A DNA stretch of 7,205 nt from contig JAJYAS010000168.1 of NCBI GenBank assembly GCA_021779415.1, positions 1-7,205 on the forward strand, given 5' to 3'. Source of the stretch: Bacillota bacterium. GTDB taxonomy: Bacteria; Bacillota_B; Desulfitobacteriia; Desulfitobacteriales; Desulfitobacteriaceae. Positions 6,052 to 7,205 of the stretch are shown here, in pieces. Made by a program: the position numbers and the translations under genes. Under the pieces are notes generated by a model. The model was not told the origin of the DNA, did no database searches, and saw nothing but the letters and a program-made list of their open reading frames with translations. Numbering within the stretch: the first letter of the stretch is position 1; each line of letters opens with the position of its first letter.

Positions 6052-6345
6052 ATGCTTAATCTACCCTTCAAAGCACTTGCAGACCCAACAAGGCGAAAGA
6101 TTATTTTATTGCTGAAAGATCGAGATTTGACTGCAGGAGAAATCGCTGAACATTTTGATATGACCAAGCCGAGTATTTCCCACCATCTTAATGCCTTAAA
6201 ACAAGCTTCGTTGGTAACAGATGAAAGAAAGGGGCAAAATATTTATTATTCGCTAAACACTACAGTATTCCAAGAGGTAATTAAATGGTTTTTTAATACA
6301 ACGCATGTAAACGAAGGAGGACTTGAAGATGGAAAAGATAAGTAG
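6052..6345 (+). CDS. sdpR: ArsR-family transcriptional repressor, SdpR type
   Basis: This 97-residue winged helix-turn-helix protein is of the ArsR/SmtB family and closest to SdpR, the autorepressor of the Bacillus sdpRI operon. The conserved start FKALADPTRRKIILLL is at residues 6-21. The helix-turn-helix spans about 27-50, with recognition helix TKPSISHHLNALK at 38-50, and the wing is at about 55-67 (DERKGQNIYYSL). It lacks the ELCVCDL metal-binding motif of metal-sensing ArsR proteins, which fits SdpR. AAGGAGG lies 11 bases before the start. The stop overlaps the sdpI-type gene by 17 bases, so the two are co-translated. In B. subtilis, SdpR represses its own operon until SdpI sequesters it at the membrane on sensing the SdpC toxin; the same circuit is inferred here. 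The 60-base palindrome upstream is the likely operator. No sdpABC toxin genes are in the window. Confidence 0.88.
   Translation: MLNLPFKALADPTRRKIILLLKDRDLTAGEIAEHFDMTKPSISHHLNALKQASLVTDERKGQNIYYSLNTTVFQEVIKWFFNTTHVNEGGLEDGKDK
6316..6320 (+). promoter_or_regulatory. Ribosome binding site that sets the sdpI-type start at ATG 6329
   Basis: GGAGG is 8 bases before ATG 6329 but only 2 bases before the in-frame TTG 6323. ATG 6329 is therefore the start. The site lies inside the end of the ArsR-family gene. Confidence 0.85.
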
Positions 6346-6991
6346 TACTTTGAAGAAAGATTGGTTAATTATTATTCTTATCATTTTAGGGTTTGCCCTA
6401 GGGGCCTATTTTTATCCGGCGCTTCCTGACAGGGTCCCCATTCATTGGAACGCCAGAGGAGAAATTAATGGCTACGGAAGTAAGTTATTTGGCGCATTCG
6501 GTCTTCCATCAATCAATCTTGGAATGTATCTAATGTTTCTAGCACTTCCTTACATCGACCCAAAACGCAAAAACTATGATAGTTTCAAATCAACATATCA
6601 ATTTCAGAAGTATTTATTAATGGTTTTTTTCCTGGGACTAGAAGTATTTACTCTTCTTATATCTATAGGAGTTGTCGTTAACAGACCGATTTTTATTCAG
6701 ATTATGATTTCACTACTCTTTATTTTATTAGGAAATGTAATGGGTAGAGTCAAACACAATTACTTTATTGGAATTAAGACACCTTGGACTTTAGCCAATG
6801 AAGAAGTATGGAGAAAAACCCATAGACTGGCAGCACCCTTATGGGTAATTGGGGGTATCCTTAATATCTTACTAAGCTTTACAGGAATCAATTTTAACGG
6901 AATTGCTTTTATTCTTATTTTGGCAGTTATTTCGTTGGTGCCGATCGTTTATTCATATTTTGTTTACCAGGAAATCGTTAGCAAGAAGTAG
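6329..6991 (+). CDS. sdpI: SdpI-family membrane immunity/signalling protein
   Basis: This is a 220-residue integral membrane protein with the usual SdpI architecture. A DUF1648-type N-terminal part has a first membrane helix at about 11-28, followed by the signature LPDRVPIHWNARGEINGYGSK at 32-52. Further hydrophobic segments lie at about 60-75, 95-117, 121-138, 168-186 and 191-213. The SdpI signature runs from GNVMGRVKHNYFIGIKTP (135-152) into TLANEEVWRKTHRL (154-167). In B. subtilis, SdpI protects against the SdpC cannibalism toxin and pulls the repressor SdpR to the membrane. The adjacent SdpR-type gene supports that pairing here, but the ligand is unknown because no toxin gene is visible. 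The 17-base overlap with the upstream gene implies translational coupling. Start ATG 6329 is chosen by its ribosome binding site. Confidence 0.88.
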   Translation: MEKISSTLKKDWLIIILIILGFALGAYFYPALPDRVPIHWNARGEINGYGSKLFGAFGLPSINLGMYLMFLALPYIDPKRKNYDSFKSTYQFQKYLLMVFFLGLEVFTLLISIGVVVNRPIFIQIMISLLFILLGNVMGRVKHNYFIGIKTPWTLANEEVWRKTHRLAAPLWVIGGILNILLSFTGINFNGIAFILILAVISLVPIVYSYFVYQEIVSKK

Positions 6992-7023
6992 ACCACCCGT
7001 CCATAATGATCACTCCAAATGCA

Positions 7024-7047
7024 AAAATTGCACTGCTGCAATAATTT
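7024..7047 (+). terminator. Weak candidate terminator after the sdpRI-type operon
   Basis: ATTGCA (7027-7032) pairs with TGCAAT (7037-7042) around CTGC, and with a two-base bulge AAA (7024-7026) can pair with TTT (7045-7047). The T-run is very short, so efficiency is doubtful. It is the only hairpin between the sdpI-type stop and the riboswitch promoter. Confidence 0.3.
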
Positions 7048-7055
7048 GACTATTG

Positions 7056-7064
7056 TGTTATACT
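7056..7064 (+). promoter_or_regulatory. Candidate extended -10 promoter of the riboswitch transcript
   Basis: TGTTATACT fits an extended -10 (TGn plus TATACT at 7059-7064); TATAAT at 7064-7069 is an overlapping alternative. No good -35 stands at the right distance: TTGACT at 7046-7051 is too close to either. TTTGACTAT (7045-7053) and ATAATCAAA (7065-7073) form an imperfect inverted repeat across this site. Confidence 0.4.
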
Positions 7065-7090
7065 ATAATCAAATATTAATAATATGAGTT

Positions 7091-7175
7091 TGAAAATGGC
7101 AAACTTAGTGAGAACTAAGGACGCAAAGCCATGGATCGTACAGGTTTGGCTGACGACTGCCAGGTTACCAAGTTT
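7091..7175 (+). ncRNA. c-di-GMP-I (GEMM) riboswitch aptamer
   Basis: The conserved core of the class is present in order: GGCAAAC (7098-7104), a hairpin TTAGT-GAGA-ACTAA with a GNRA tetraloop (7105-7118), GGACGCAAAGCC (7119-7130), a variable arm, and GCCAGGTTACC (7159-7169). By alignment from memory to the Vibrio Vc2 aptamer, the ligand-contacting G20, A47 and C92 correspond to G7099, A7126 and C7168, and all three are retained. Outer pairing is TGG/CCA plus AAA/TTT with a small internal loop. The controlled gene lies beyond the window. In this class c-di-GMP binding alters termination or translation of genes often linked to motility, adhesion or surface structures. Confidence 0.93.
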
Positions 7176-7179
7176 ATTT

Positions 7180-7204
7180 TGCCATGCTTGTATAGAGTGT
7201 GGCA
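7180..7204 (+). terminator. Terminator-like hairpin, probable riboswitch expression platform (cut by window edge)
   Basis: TGCCATGC (7180-7187) pairs with GTGTGGCA (7197-7204) over eight bases including two G-T wobbles, around a 9-base loop. A T-run would fall just beyond the window, so termination cannot be confirmed. GCCAT (7181-7185) can instead pair with ATGGC (7096-7100) in the aptamer. Confidence 0.5.
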
Positions 7205-7205
7205 T

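Overview
The window looks like a chromosomal segment from a Gram-positive anaerobe of the Clostridia, in the Desulfosporosinus/Desulfitobacterium/acetogen neighbourhood. This is inferred from strong AGGAGG-type ribosome binding sites, an ASKHA protein of the corrinoid-activator (RACo) type, an SdpR/SdpI pair and a c-di-GMP-I riboswitch. No rRNA, tRNA, CRISPR array, insertion sequence or phage gene is visible. The DNA is moderately AT-rich, except for the ASKHA gene, which is visibly richer in G+C.

Layout. Positions 1-1319 hold the end (or all) of a GNAT acetyltransferase gene, then an NRDE/TANGO2-family gene 50 bases later; the two are probably co-transcribed. Positions 1426-3006 encode an ASKHA ATPase related to RACo but without the N-terminal [2Fe-2S] domain, closed by an intrinsic terminator. 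A 339-base gene-free stretch follows, with a good extended -10 promoter and a long, possibly structured leader. It leads into an acetate/succinate-type transporter (GPR1/FUN34/SatP family) at 3346-4008. A strong bidirectional terminator separates this from an unrecognised 135-residue gene on the minus strand (4113-4520).

A divergent intergenic region with a small palindrome precedes an EamA/DMT transporter (4671-5543) and an unrecognised 86-residue gene (5644-5904). A 60-base near-perfect inverted repeat then introduces a two-gene sdpRI-type operon (6052-6991): an ArsR-family repressor and a membrane immunity/signalling protein, overlapping by 17 bases. The window ends in the leader of an unseen gene, with a c-di-GMP-I (GEMM) riboswitch and the start of a terminator-like hairpin.

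The genes do not form one pathway; these are several short transcription units. The points most worth following are the ferredoxin-less RACo-like protein, the large palindrome before the ArsR regulator and its partial echo in the promoter of the riboswitch transcript, the visible alternative pairing in the riboswitch, and the long leader of the acetate transporter. Three starts should be set by their ribosome binding sites: GTG 543 (NRDE), ATG 5644 (86-residue protein) and ATG 6329 (SdpI).
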